From: Streptomyces roseus
GTDB lineage: Bacteria; Actinomycetota; Actinomycetes; Streptomycetales; Streptomycetaceae
DNA length: 39,293 nt
Reading direction: 5' to 3'
Assembly: GCF_001044425.1 (NCBI RefSeq)
Contig: NZ_LFML01000126.1
Location: forward strand, 220,128-259,420
Shown: in pieces, positions 17,313-25,269 of the stretch
Numbering within the stretch: position 1 is the stretch's first letter
Layout of the letters: the number at the start of each line of letters is the position of its first letter
Program-made: the position numbers and the translations under genes
The notes under the pieces: model-generated
Databases searched by the model: none
What the model was told of the DNA's origin: nothing
The model's input: only the letters and a program-made list of their open reading frames with translations

Positions 17313-17705
17313 ATGCGCGCTGGACGCTTCACACCCCGCCGAGCTGTGGTGGCCGTCAGCCTCACTGCCCTGCCGGCCCTGCTCGCCCTGAGCGCCGGCA
17401 CTCCCGCTCTGGCGGCCACTCCCGTTCCTCAAATGGACGCCCAACCGCCCGTTCGCTATGTGCAGGTGTCCAACACCCAGTCGTGCGCCCCTGACACCTT
17501 CTGTACCTTCACCGCCACCTGTCCTACCGGAACGGTGGTCACCGGAGGCGGCGTCTCCGTCACTCCCTTCGTCAGCAGCGGCGTGTACCTCTATGAGACC
17601 GAACCGAGCAGCAACACCAGCTGGGTAGGCACCGTCCGCAACGCCAGCGCTTTCCCCGTACAGGTCACCGTCAAGGCCGTCTGTGCCCGCCTCCCCAGAG
17701 TCTGA
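17313..17705 (+). CDS. Small secreted protein
   Basis: 130 residues. The signal peptide has basic RRAVV, a hydrophobic core SLTALPALLALSAGTPALA and likely cleavage after ALA-A near residue 34. The mature part (~95 aa) is beta-rich with four Cys (SCAPDTFCTF, TCPTGTVVTG, AVCARL), suggesting two disulfides, and Gly/Val-rich strands (VVTGGGVSVTPFVSSGVYLY). A SCAPDTFCTFTATCPTG region like this is seen in small exported actinobacterial proteins of unknown role. Start at ATG 17313, with AGCAGG just upstream. Confidence 0.8.
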   Translation: MRAGRFTPRRAVVAVSLTALPALLALSAGTPALAATPVPQMDAQPPVRYVQVSNTQSCAPDTFCTFTATCPTGTVVTGGGVSVTPFVSSGVYLYETEPSSNTSWVGTVRNASAFPVQVTVKAVCARLPRV

Positions 17706-17821
17706 CCTGCGCTGATCCATCCCTTCGGGCAGCCGTCTCACCGATGACACACCGACGGGGTGGCAGCGCCCCCTGCCCGACCCCCCAGGGCGCGCCGGTC
17801 GCCGTACCCGGCCACACGGGT

Positions 17822-18109
17822 TCACCCGATGCCGAGGGCGGCGTCGGGCCGGCAGTGGGGGCAGCCTTGCACGCCCTCGGCCAGCGCCCGCCGCGCCTCG
17901 TCGATGATCATGCCTGTGCAGCGTTTTCGGGCGTCCCAGCAGCCTCCGGAGTGGACACGGACTGGGAGACGGTCCACTCCTATGCCGCGCTCGATCAGCC
18001 ATGCAGGCGGCTCGGCCGGTGGGCGGCGCCGCGCGGCGAGGGCCTCGCGCTCCTCCGCTGTGTTCAGCGCCCGCTCGGCGAGGCTGAGCTCGCCGCGCGG
18101 GGCCGTCAC
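17822..18109 (-). CDS. DUF6233 family protein, N-terminus frameshifted
   Basis: 95 residues from a GTG at 18109. The family core is PPAWLIERGIGVDRLPVRVH, then SGGCWDARKRC and DEARRALAEGVQGCPHCRPD ending AALGIG, with conserved Cys residues in GGCWD and CPHC. The characteristic N-terminus ELPPDLPR is encoded just upstream (18145-18122) in another frame. A small indel near 18115-18122 has therefore separated it, and the original start is lost. The annotated ORF may be a shortened, still translated product or an early pseudogene. Function of the family is unknown. Partial copies lie at 5640-5692 and near 17085-17160. Confidence 0.7.
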   Translation of the reverse strand: MTAPRGELSLAERALNTAEEREALAARRRPPAEPPAWLIERGIGVDRLPVRVHSGGCWDARKRCTGMIIDEARRALAEGVQGCPHCRPDAALGIG

Positions 18110-18190
18110 GACGGTGCGCGGGCGGGGCAGGTCGGGCGGGAGTTCGCAGCTCGACCTGTAGCAGACTGTGGACAGGCCGGGCCGGGGCCA

Positions 18191-18487
18191 TCACCCCGCC
18201 CGGCCTGTCCGTGCTTTCGCTGCCAGGCTCGGTGGACGGAGCACAGGGTAAGCACGACCGTGTGCGGGGGGTTGGGCCTCGCTGCGAGCGGGACGGTGGA
18301 TGTTGTCAGCCCGAAGTCCCGCACCGTCCAAGGTGACATTGAAGAGGACCACCTCGCCCGGGCGCAGCCTGTCCATTCCATGGAGGGCCGAGGCCTCCGC
18401 CTGCACGTCCGGTCCGCCGCCCTCCTGTCGGATGAGACCAACGCCCCGGTCAGGGTCGAACCATTTCACGACACCACAGGGCGACAC
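18191..18487 (-). CDS. Cold-shock-domain-like protein with C-terminal tail
   Basis: 98 residues. The GTG at 18487 follows a GGAGGGGGAAGC ribosome binding site. Residues 4-65 match the cold-shock fold: GVVKWFDPDRGVGLIRQEGG (the RNP-1 KGFGFI position reads RGVGLI), then DVQAEASALHG and EVVLFNVTLDGAGLRADNIH. Two usual aromatic RNA-contact residues are replaced (Val and Leu in VGLI, Gln-Ala in place of FVH), so nucleic-acid binding may be weakened or changed. A 30-residue Pro/Arg/Ala tail follows, so it is longer than the usual 67 aa CspA. It is a single gene. Confidence 0.8.
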   Translation of the reverse strand: MSPCGVVKWFDPDRGVGLIRQEGGGPDVQAEASALHGMDRLRPGEVVLFNVTLDGAGLRADNIHRPARSEAQPPAHGRAYPVLRPPSLAAKARTGRAG

Positions 18488-18826
18488 GCTTCCCCCCTCC
18501 GCTCGGGTCGGATCCGGAAGCCGCCACTGTCGGCCTGATCCTTGCCGATGGGGAGGGCTTGAGCAGGGGCGCGAAGCAGCGGAGCCCGGCGTGACGGCAC
18601 CGACAGGCGCCTTCGCCGAACAACGCGCTGCAGCGGCGCGCACTCGCCGACAGCGCCGCCTCGGATCATGGAGCACGAGCCTGCCCTTGCCCTGCCAGCA
18701 TCCCCACGTTGGGAGGGGAGGCCGCGCGTAGGCGACGGTTTGCGTCTTCCTCCCGCCGCGGCGCTGGGCGTGGCACGGTTCCAAAACCGTGTGCGCGCCG
18801 CCCGCAGGGGCCTCTACCCTCCGGGC
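18488..18826. other. Intergenic region between divergent genes
   Basis: It holds the upstream region of the leftward cold-shock-like gene and the rightward acetyltransferase. TACCCT at 18815-18820 lies six nt before the acetyltransferase ATG, a leaderless -10 signature. No other gene is convincing. Confidence 0.35.
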
Positions 18827-19375
18827 ATGGATCTTCGCGAAGAACGTCCGGGCGACAGGCAGGCCGTGCGGGATGTTCACCTGCAGGCGTTCGGTGACCA
18901 TGGCCTTGTCGTGGCCGACCTGGTCGATACCCTGCGGGACACCATCACACCCCAGGACGGCCTCTCGCTGGTTGCCGAGCACGATAGGCAGGTCGTCGGG
19001 CATGTCATGTTCACCCGCAGTCTTCTGGATGCGCCTCGCCGGCTGGTTGACGTGCAAGTCCTCAGTCCTTTGGCCGTGATGCCTGCGCTCCACAGGCGGG
19101 GTATCGGCTCGGCCCTGGTCCGACACGGACTGGGGGTCCTTGCCGAGCGGGCTGTTCCGCTCGTCTTCCTGGAGGGTGATCCGGGCTATTACTCGCGATT
19201 CGGCTTCGTGCCCGGCAGGGGCCTGGGCTTCCGAAAGCCGTCCCTGTGTATCCCGGACGGTGCCTTTCAGGCCATCAGGTTCCCGGAGCATGAGCCATGG
19301 ATGACCGGGACGCTGGTCTATGCAGAGCCGTTCTGGCGGCATGACGCAGTCGGCTTGCGTGACCCCAACGCCTAG
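18827..19375 (+). CDS. GNAT-family N-acetyltransferase
   Basis: 182 residues. Motif A for acetyl-CoA binding reads HRRGIGSALVRHGL (89-102), preceded by the strand LSPLAVMPAL. Motif B-like LVFLEGDPGYYSRFGFVPG (112-130) is typical of the YhbS-like branch of GNAT proteins (ends FRKPSLCIPDGAFQAI). The probable leaderless start is at the ATG 18827. The substrate is unknown; relatives acetylate small amines or protein N-termini. Single gene. Confidence 0.9.
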   Translation: MDLREERPGDRQAVRDVHLQAFGDHGLVVADLVDTLRDTITPQDGLSLVAEHDRQVVGHVMFTRSLLDAPRRLVDVQVLSPLAVMPALHRRGIGSALVRHGLGVLAERAVPLVFLEGDPGYYSRFGFVPGRGLGFRKPSLCIPDGAFQAIRFPEHEPWMTGTLVYAEPFWRHDAVGLRDPNA

Positions 19376-19455
19376 TGACGCGAGCGCCGATACCCCTGCT
19401 TGTGACATGACGTGCCGTTTGGATGCTGGCCCGGGCGCGGTAGTGTCGCCAGGGT

Positions 19456-19640
19456 GTGCGGGTGGCAGAACGAGTATGCATCCGCGAGATCGAGGACGAC
19501 GAGGGCAGGCGCCTGCTGCCAATCATCCGCAGAGTGCAGGGTCGGTGGTGACCTAGCGGCGAGCGCAGATGGTGCTGCTGTCCGCGCAGGGCATGCCGGT
19601 GGCGAAGATCGCCGAGGTGACGTTCATGCGATGCAGCGCA
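19456..19640 (+). pseudogene. IS630-type transposase N-terminal remnant
   Basis: From the GTG at 19456 one frame reads VAERVCIREIEDDEGRRLLP up to a TGA at 19549-19551. The next frame continues as SVVT, then TAG (where relatives have Trp), then RRAQMVLLSAQGMPVAKIAE and VTF, the helix-turn-helix of IS630-family transposases. One frameshift and one nonsense codon are visible. Homology ends at about 19627, and the catalytic DDE domain is missing. Confidence 0.7.
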
Positions 19641-19800
19641 CCCGACGCCGCGCGTTGACCCACCAGTGCGGCTGCTGAAGGCGACCGACGAGGCCGCCGA
19701 CGATGGCCTCGGACAGGGTGGGGAGCTGTCGGCGTTCGAGCGGATCGTCCTCTTCGGCGTCGCCGAACTCCCCAGCCAGGAGTACCCGCCCGCTGGGCAC
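19624..19800 (-). CDS. Possible small protein, 58 aa
   Basis: A GTG-initiated ORF with high third-position GC and protein-like composition: VPSGRVLLAGEFGDAEEDDP, then LERRQLPTLSEAIVGGLVGR and LQQPHWWVNARRRVRCIA. It overlaps the transposase remnant end by 17 nt on the opposite strand. A stop lies shortly upstream of the GTG in the same frame. It could be a real small gene or the 3' remnant of a larger one. Family unknown. Confidence 0.35.
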   Translation of the reverse strand: MPSGRVLLAGEFGDAEEDDPLERRQLPTLSEAIVGGLVGRLQQPHWWVNARRRVRCIA

Positions 19801-19935
19801 GGCTATCCGCGCCCATGAACGCGGTCGCGGATTTCAGTCCCGTCGGCCCCTGTTGCCCTGGCTGCCGTCTCCTTGTAGGGCTTGTGCCGGGCAGGGTGTC
19901 GGCCCGGTGGGTGAGGTCGAACGGCCCCTGCGCGT

Positions 19936-20223
19936 GATCTGCGCCGCCCGTGGGAGAGGCCGGCGGAACCGAACAGACTCACCCCTGCCCGGGTCCGTCG
20001 CGGGTTCAGGAACCTCCGGGCGAAGACGGGCACGCCAGCCGGTGCGCCGAAACCCACCGGGCCCGGCCCCGGCCGCCCGTTTGGCTCCAAGAACCGACAA
20101 CCCGCCGCCCGCTACGACGCCGGACGAGTCCTCGCGACCGGCGAGTCCTACACCCGACCCGTGTACCACAAGCACAGAACCAAGCCCCGGCGCACTGGCG
20201 AGACGACCCGTCCGACTGCGTAA
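19936..20223 (+). pseudogene. Transposase C-terminal remnant (NF041680-like)
   Basis: An open frame encodes DLRRPWERPAEPNRLTPARV, then RRGFRNLRAKTGTPAGAPKP and GPGPGRPFGSKNRQPAARYD, ending at TAA 20221-20223. The LTPARVRRGFRNLR...GRPxGSKNRxPAxRxDVG tail is what I recall from a streptomycete DDE transposase family (NF041680 group). There is no start codon and the catalytic part is missing. Weak traces (VERPLR) continue upstream in another frame. Confidence 0.65.
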
Positions 20224-20351
20224 TCCGGGGCGCGAAGCCGTCCCCGGGTCTGGCATGCTGGCCCCGTGAACAACAAGCTCAGAAAGGACGATGCCGCGTA
20301 AACGGCCGTCCCAAGCCCACGCCTCCGGACGTCACCCGAGGCGGCAGACGC

Positions 20352-20720
20352 ATGAAACACCAACGCCTGGGTTGCCGCGTGGCTTCGGCAAGCTTGCCGG
20401 AGCGGTTTCCCTTGCGACAGTGGTCACGAACGGCTCACCGCCCCAGCCGTGCTCTCTCCGGCGGTTGCGGTTGCCCGTTGTGCAACCCCTTCTGCACAAC
20501 CGCCGAACGGGAAGTCCTGGAAGCGGCCATGCACGCTCTTCCGCCGCAGTCGGCGCGTGAACTGCGACGCCTGGTGAAACCGCTCGACGACCTTTACATT
20601 GCCAAAACCTGGCTCGACTCCTTCGTCTCGCCCGACGACGGATGGTGGGCGAGACGCTGTTGGGGATACACGTCCGTCGATCGCCGCCCAGCACCGTTGC
20701 CTGACCAGCGGAGACGTTAA
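20352..20720 (+). CDS. Hypothetical protein with cysteine cluster
   Basis: 122 residues from the ATG at 20352 (the frame is open further upstream without a better start). A cysteine cluster GCGCPLCNPFCT (~39-50) may bind a metal. The second half, EREVLEAAMHALPPQSAREL, then RRLVKPLDDLYIAKTW and SPDDGWWARRCWG, matches a helical region with a final Trp-rich motif that I associate with short streptomycete proteins of unknown function. The frame choice is supported by this stretch; the N-terminal 35 residues are Arg/Ser-rich and doubtful. Confidence 0.5.
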   Translation: MKHQRLGCRVASASLPERFPLRQWSRTAHRPSRALSGGCGCPLCNPFCTTAEREVLEAAMHALPPQSARELRRLVKPLDDLYIAKTWLDSFVSPDDGWWARRCWGYTSVDRRPAPLPDQRRR

Positions 20721-21029
20721 ACGGCAAGCTCAGGGGTGTTGCGCTTGCTGACAGGAATGTGGTGCGTGGCCTTGTTGTACTGCCACAGGGTGGCGTTCAG
20801 CCTTGTCGGGCGCTGACATGAAACCGGCGCTTCGCACCCATGCACTCGCCGACTGACGACGGGGGTTGTCGGTGTCCCGCGTGACGGCGCAAGATTTATG
20901 CGTCATTCAACTAAAAATTCGACGAGTGTCCCTCACGAGATGCACCGGGACTGCCCCGGTGAGACGCTTAAGAGGTGGATGGAGAATCCACAAATCGGCG
21001 ATCCGATGCCCCTGGCGAGGGGGTTTGAG
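20721..21029. other. Intergenic region with a composition change
   Basis: From about 20890 the sequence turns AT-richer (ATTCAACTAAAAATTCG near 20905-20925) and stays so through the next gene. No gene is seen before the ATG at 21030. The region probably carries that gene's promoter. Confidence 0.3.
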
Positions 21030-21803
21030 ATGAAGCTCGGACGTGTGATTGCAGCTGCGATTCTTCTGTCTCCCCTCCCATTTTCGGCCAGCGTGGAGCC
21101 CGCAACTGCAGCGACCACTCACACTGTCGTTATCAAGGGTTCCTTGCAGGTGTCCAGTTGCTGTGGGCTCCTTGGGACAGGCGATGAAACCCGTACGGAA
21201 ACCTTTACGAGAGTAGCCACTCTCACGCGCGATCATCCGACGGCCAGCCTCTTGGTGTCGAAGTGTGCAGGCGGTGAGGCGAGGGGAGATCTTAGATTCA
21301 AAGTTCGACTCAATGGTGCGTTGGTTTTCACGACGTCTGACCTGAAGCTGTTCGAAGAGTCGGTGTGCGACAATAATGACCTTGATGATGAATCTAGTGA
21401 ATTCACGGTGTCCCCGCCGAGGCGATCACGGCACGTCAATCTTTCGACGATGAATAGTGAATTCCACTCTCCCGATGAAGCTCTGGCGCAGTTTACCGTA
21501 ATTCATACTGTCTCACCCACCACGGCGCCTTCCCTGCTGTACGCCGGAAGGGTCGTCGGGAATCCTCATAAAATTGCCCTGGCGTGGGTCGATGATTCCA
21601 CTGATGCAACCGGTTACGAAATTCATAATACTGAGACGAACCAGACCGCGCATCTGGCATCGGACCGCAGAAGCATGGTCTGGGAGCAGGCAATTGTGTT
21701 CCATACGTGCTTCCAAATCAGGGCACTCGGCGTCGGGGGACCGTCAGCCTGGGTTCCTGCAAACCCCAGCGAGATATGCGCCAAATGGTTCGACAGCCCC
21801 TGA
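21030..21803 (+). CDS. Secreted protein with C-terminal fibronectin-III-like domain, low GC
   Basis: 257 residues. The ATG at 21030 is chosen because it opens a clear signal peptide (MKLGRVIAAAILLSPLPFSA, cleavage after the ATAA region, ~29) and follows GCGAGGGGG. Residues ~30-165 are a beta-rich domain with three or four Cys (SSCCGLLG, SKCAGGEARG, ESVCDNNDLDDESSE). Residues ~168-257 look like a fibronectin type III domain: NPHKIALAWVDDSTDATGYE, then IHNTETNQTAHL and HTCFQIRALGVGGPSAWVPA. Codon use is distinctly less GC-rich than its neighbours (AAT, GAT, ATT, TCT common), pointing to horizontal origin. It adjoins a truncated recombinase gene. Confidence 0.8.
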   Translation: MKLGRVIAAAILLSPLPFSASVEPATAATTHTVVIKGSLQVSSCCGLLGTGDETRTETFTRVATLTRDHPTASLLVSKCAGGEARGDLRFKVRLNGALVFTTSDLKLFEESVCDNNDLDDESSEFTVSPPRRSRHVNLSTMNSEFHSPDEALAQFTVIHTVSPTTAPSLLYAGRVVGNPHKIALAWVDDSTDATGYEIHNTETNQTAHLASDRRSMVWEQAIVFHTCFQIRALGVGGPSAWVPANPSEICAKWFDSP

Positions 21804-21951
21804 ACGAGGGGGGTGGCGGCCGCGGCGGGCCGCTCCGCCTGTGACCGCGCGGGGTGCCGGTGACCCTGCCGAGCGCGATGCTGGCGACAGCCGGACCGGT
21901 GGTCTCCTGCCCAGCATCCGGTCCGTGCCCGGCGCTGGGGCGAGGCGAAGA

Positions 21952-22065
21952 ACGGATCTGCGGACGAAGGTCAACGAGAGCACCTGGGATGCCGCACTGG
22001 GCCGGGTCACCGACCACGACCGAATGATCATCGACCATCTGCTCAAGGGAGACCTCGCCGCGTGA
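21952..22065 (+). pseudogene. Tn554-type TnpA recombinase, C-terminal remnant
   Basis: The frame ending at TGA 22063-22065 reads TDLRTKVNESTWDAALGRVT and DHDRMIIDHLLKGDLAA, and its stop overlaps the GTG start of the next recombinase (GTGA). This is the expected tail of the first gene in a Tn554-type recombinase trio. Everything upstream of about 21950 is missing or unrecognisable. Confidence 0.55.
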
Positions 22066-24202
22066 CGACAGCTTTGACCATCGAGGCCGATCCCTACATT
22101 CTTCCCCTGCCGGGGCCGGACAGCCCGGTGGTACTGGACCGGTGGATCAGCGCCGGCAACACCCACCCCAACTCCCGCTATGGCGATGGCATCTGGTCGA
22201 TGGGACCGCTGACCGACAACCCTGGGGACAGCATCCACAAGATCAACTGGAAGAGGTGCCCCGCCACGCTGCGGAGCGAGTTCAGGCGCCTCGTCTGGAT
22301 GCTGATCAACGGCGAGCTGCGCCCCACCTACATACGGGAACGGGGCTTTCAGAACCGGACACGCGACGGCGTGATCAGCATGCGCGACAACATCCTTCAG
22401 TGGATGAAGTTCGCACGCTGGCTCGACCGGCAAGGCGTGCCCCAGGTCAGCGACTGCACCGTGGAGCATTGGAAGGCGTACGCCGCCAAGTGCACCAACG
22501 GCTGCACGCGCGGTCATGCCCAAACAGTTCTGCGCTGGCTCTCGGACCTGTGGGCCTTCGACCAGCTGTCCGTCAGCCCCTGCGGCATCACCTGCCCTCC
22601 CTGGGAGGACGAGGGCATCGACGACTACCTGCCGGCCGAAACGGGAGAGGCGGGCGGGGAGAATAAGACCGAGCCGCTGGACCCGACCGTGATCGGCCCC
22701 TTGCTGACCTGGTCGATCCGACTGGTCGAGGACTTTTCCGGCGACATCCTGGCCGCCTGGGATGAGCGCCGCCGGATGCACGCCCGCGTGAAGGCGACCC
22801 CGAGCACCCGGGAGGGCCTGGCCGCCGTCAAGGGATACCTGCTGCCGCTCGTCGACTCCGGGGCTCTCCTGCCCGCCACGGTGAGCCGCTTGCATGGCGT
22901 CACCCTGGCTCACCACTACGTCGCCGCCGTCACGAAGGCCAGCTGGAACCAGGTCCACCATTTCGCTTCTCGGCAGGGACTCCGGCAGGTCACCGCCCGG
23001 CGGCCCGGCCCCAGCCCGATGCAGGTGCCGGTGACGGGCCGGATCGAGGGGCGCCCTTGGCGCGAGTTCATGGACTACGAGGAGACACCGATCCTGGTAC
23101 GGCACCTGGCTACGGCCGCCGCAATCGTGATCTTGTACCTGACCGGCATGCGCCCCCAGGAGGCCCGGTCGCTGCGGTCCGGCTGCTGCCCGGACCCGCA
23201 CCCGAATCCCGACGGCTCCATCCCGCGTCATCTGATCCGTGCCCACCACTACAAGAACGTCCGCAACTCCGACGGCCACCACATATCCGCTGGTGAGGAG
23301 CGCGCAGTCCCTTGGGTCGCGATCACCCCGGTCGTCAACGCCATCCGCGTGCTGGAACGCATCGTCCCCAAGGGCGAGCTCTTGTTCAACTCCACCCACC
23401 ACGATGTCGTCGGCCAGCGCAAGCACCACGGTGCGCTGAAGCGGGGCACCTGGACCGCCGCGTCGAGGATCTCGTGTCGTGGATCAACCAGGAGGCCAGC
23501 GCTCAAGGCCTGTCCGCCCAGATGGTGCCGGCGGACCCGCACGGCAACCTTGGACTGAGCCGCCTGCGCAGAACGCTGGCCTGGCACATCGCCCGCCGCC
23601 CCGGCGGCTTGGTCGCCCTCGCCATCCAGTACGGCCACATGCGCACCGCCCTGGACGCCCGCACCTCCACCGGCTACGGCAACCGCGCCCGCCGGGGGTT
23701 CCACGGCGAGCTCGACGTCCAGACCGCGCTCGCAGCCGCACAGACCGCAGCGCGACTACGCGACGCCGCAGCGGTCGGAGAGAAGATATCCGGTCCCGCC
23801 ACGCGGCGGGCTCTCATCGGAGCCGCTTCGATCCCCGCCTTCGAAGGCGCCCTGACGACCCCGAAGGCCGCCGCCAAGTTCCTCGTGCGCGATGGCCTCG
23901 TCCTCTTCGACAACCCGGACTCGTTCCTCATCTGCGCCTTCAAGCGCGACACGGCCCTGTGCGATCCGGACCCCGGGGCGGCGGCACCCAACCAGTTCGC
24001 CTGCCAGCTCGGCTGCGGCAACGCGATCCGCACCGACAGCCACGCGCAGGCAGCTCGGGAGCACGCTGATCGGCTCGATGCGAAGGCAGCCCTCGTGCCC
24101 CAGCCCCTAGGCGACCGGATTCGCCGAACAGCCGGCCGCTTCCGTGCACTCGCCGACGCCCACGACTCCGCCGCCCAGTCCGCCGAGGTGGCCATCTCAT
24201 GA
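22062..24202 (+). pseudogene. Tn554 TnpB-like tyrosine recombinase, frameshifted
   Basis: A roughly 713-residue site-specific recombinase split by a single -1 frameshift at about 23455-23465. The first frame runs from GTG 22062 to a stop at 23556-23558; the second carries on from VEDLVSWINQEASAQGL to 24202. Catalytic elements are spread over both frames. Arg is in LYLTGMRPQEARSLR (~364) in the first. The second has LSRLRRTLAWHI (second Arg), YGHM (His) and TGYGNRARRG with the nucleophilic Tyr codon at 23675-23677. The C-terminal part has Cys-rich ICAFKRDTALC and CQLGCGNAI. Without frameshifting, the product lacks its nucleophile. A sequencing error is possible. Confidence 0.85.
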
Positions 24203-24606
24203 ACCAGCAGCACACGGACGAACGCTCCCGTATCCGCGAGGCCATGGACCGCCTCCTGGCCGGCCAGCCCACCAGCTCCAACGGCAGCCTCACGGTGGTC
24301 GCGCTCGCCGCAGAGGCCGGTGTGCACCGCATGGCTCTGCAGAAGCGCCACGCCGACCTCAAGGAAGAGTTCTACGCGCGGGTGCGCACGGAAACGCACC
24401 AGACGCCGGAAGTCGAAAAGCGACTTCGCAAAGAGGTCGTCCGCCTGAAGGAAGCACTCAAGGACTCCCGGGCTGCCGAAGCCGCCTCCCGGCATCGAGC
24501 GGAGCAGATGGCCCTCGCGGCAGCCGTCCTCATCCTCCGGCAACCCAACAGCCAGGACCACCCTGCCCCCGACAACCTCATCCCGCTTCGCCCATCCACC
24601 GATTAA
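24199..24606 (+). CDS. Tn554 TnpC-like accessory protein (DUF6262-like)
   Basis: 135 residues. The ATGA overlap with the recombinase stop sets the start. An N-terminal helix-turn-helix region (LTVVALAAEAGVHRMALQKR, ~32-51) precedes a charged coiled coil (EVEKRLRKEVVRLKEALKDS, ~75-95) and a short hydrophobic helix. This is the layout of the third protein of Tn554-type elements, which helps or orients transposition. It seems intact although its partners are damaged. Confidence 0.8.
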   Translation: MNQQHTDERSRIREAMDRLLAGQPTSSNGSLTVVALAAEAGVHRMALQKRHADLKEEFYARVRTETHQTPEVEKRLRKEVVRLKEALKDSRAAEAASRHRAEQMALAAAVLILRQPNSQDHPAPDNLIPLRPSTD

Positions 24607-24788
24607 AGAGGGCCAACCAAAGGTCGTCCCGGATTGCCGGATCCTCGACCTCCGCATCCCTCACGGTCACCTTGGTCTCCCCCTCCCCTTGCGTGCCCAG
24701 CGACGGGTGCATCGGCCGCCGGGCCGATCAGTGTCACTTGGGCTTTGACTTGGGATTCTCCGAACACACTCCCTGCCACTGCGGCGCC
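24607..24788. other. Right flank of the recombinase module
   Basis: No gene seen. This stretch should contain the right end of the Tn554-like element, but I could not identify a terminal core sequence without the left end for comparison. Confidence 0.2.
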
Positions 24789-25085
24789 TCACGGCAGCGT
24801 ATAGACGTTGGTGTCGACCGGTGCGAGCGCTGGCGGCGCATCATCCGCGGGTTGTCCCGTGGGTGGGTTCTTTGTGGGATTCGGGGGAGGCGGCGACGGT
24901 GCGTCATCCATGCGCTGCTCTGCGGGTGACTCCTTGAAGTTCCGGAGGGCGTGATCCAAGCCTGCAACTTCCCTCGCGACGACGAGGTTCGGTGTCTTCA
25001 ACTTGATGTTCTTCTCGATGTATCCCTCAGCGGGCTTCGCGGGGATCGTCCACTTGTCGCCGTCGGTGGTAGTGGAACGGAGCAT
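24789..25085 (-). CDS. Small acidic/proline-rich protein, probably 5'-truncated
   Basis: 98 residues. The N-terminal half (TTDGDKWTIPAKPAEGYIEK, then NIKLKTPNLVVAREVAGLDH) looks structured. The C-terminal half is a Pro/Ala/Asp-rich tail (DDAPSPPPPNPTKNPPTG). The start codon lies inside the antisense of an IS5-type transposase tail whose homology reaches back to about 25066, so the original N-terminus was probably removed. It points the same way as the four-gene cassette upstream and could be its former last gene. Family not recognised. Confidence 0.5.
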   Translation of the reverse strand: MLRSTTTDGDKWTIPAKPAEGYIEKNIKLKTPNLVVAREVAGLDHALRNFKESPAEQRMDDAPSPPPPNPTKNPPTGQPADDAPPALAPVDTNVYTLP

Positions 25086-25233
25086 CGGTTGGACCGTGCT
25101 GCACCGCCGCCTCGTCCGTGACTACGAGACCCTCACCACCAGCTCCGAAGCCATGATCCACATAGCCTCGATCGAGAACCTCGCCAAGCGCATAACGGGC
25201 GAGACCACACCAACCTGGCGAGGGACCTACTAG
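25066..25233 (+). pseudogene. IS5-family transposase C-terminal remnant
   Basis: The frame reads VVERSIGWTVLHRRLVRDYE, then SSEAMIHIASIENLAKRIT and PTWRGTY before TAG. This is the conserved C-terminal tail of IS5-type DDE transposases (VVERTxGWL...RRLxRDYET...SEAMIH). Only the last 55 codons remain. It separates the small ORF at 24789 from the cassette. Confidence 0.75.
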
Positions 25234-25269
25234 GGCATAAGAAGCAATTCGGCTACGTCAGACGCCCTC

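Noticed and set aside
18191..19522. A 443-codon leftward ORF
   Set aside because: Only its last 98 codons (cold-shock-like) are real; the rest is antisense to the acetyltransferase.
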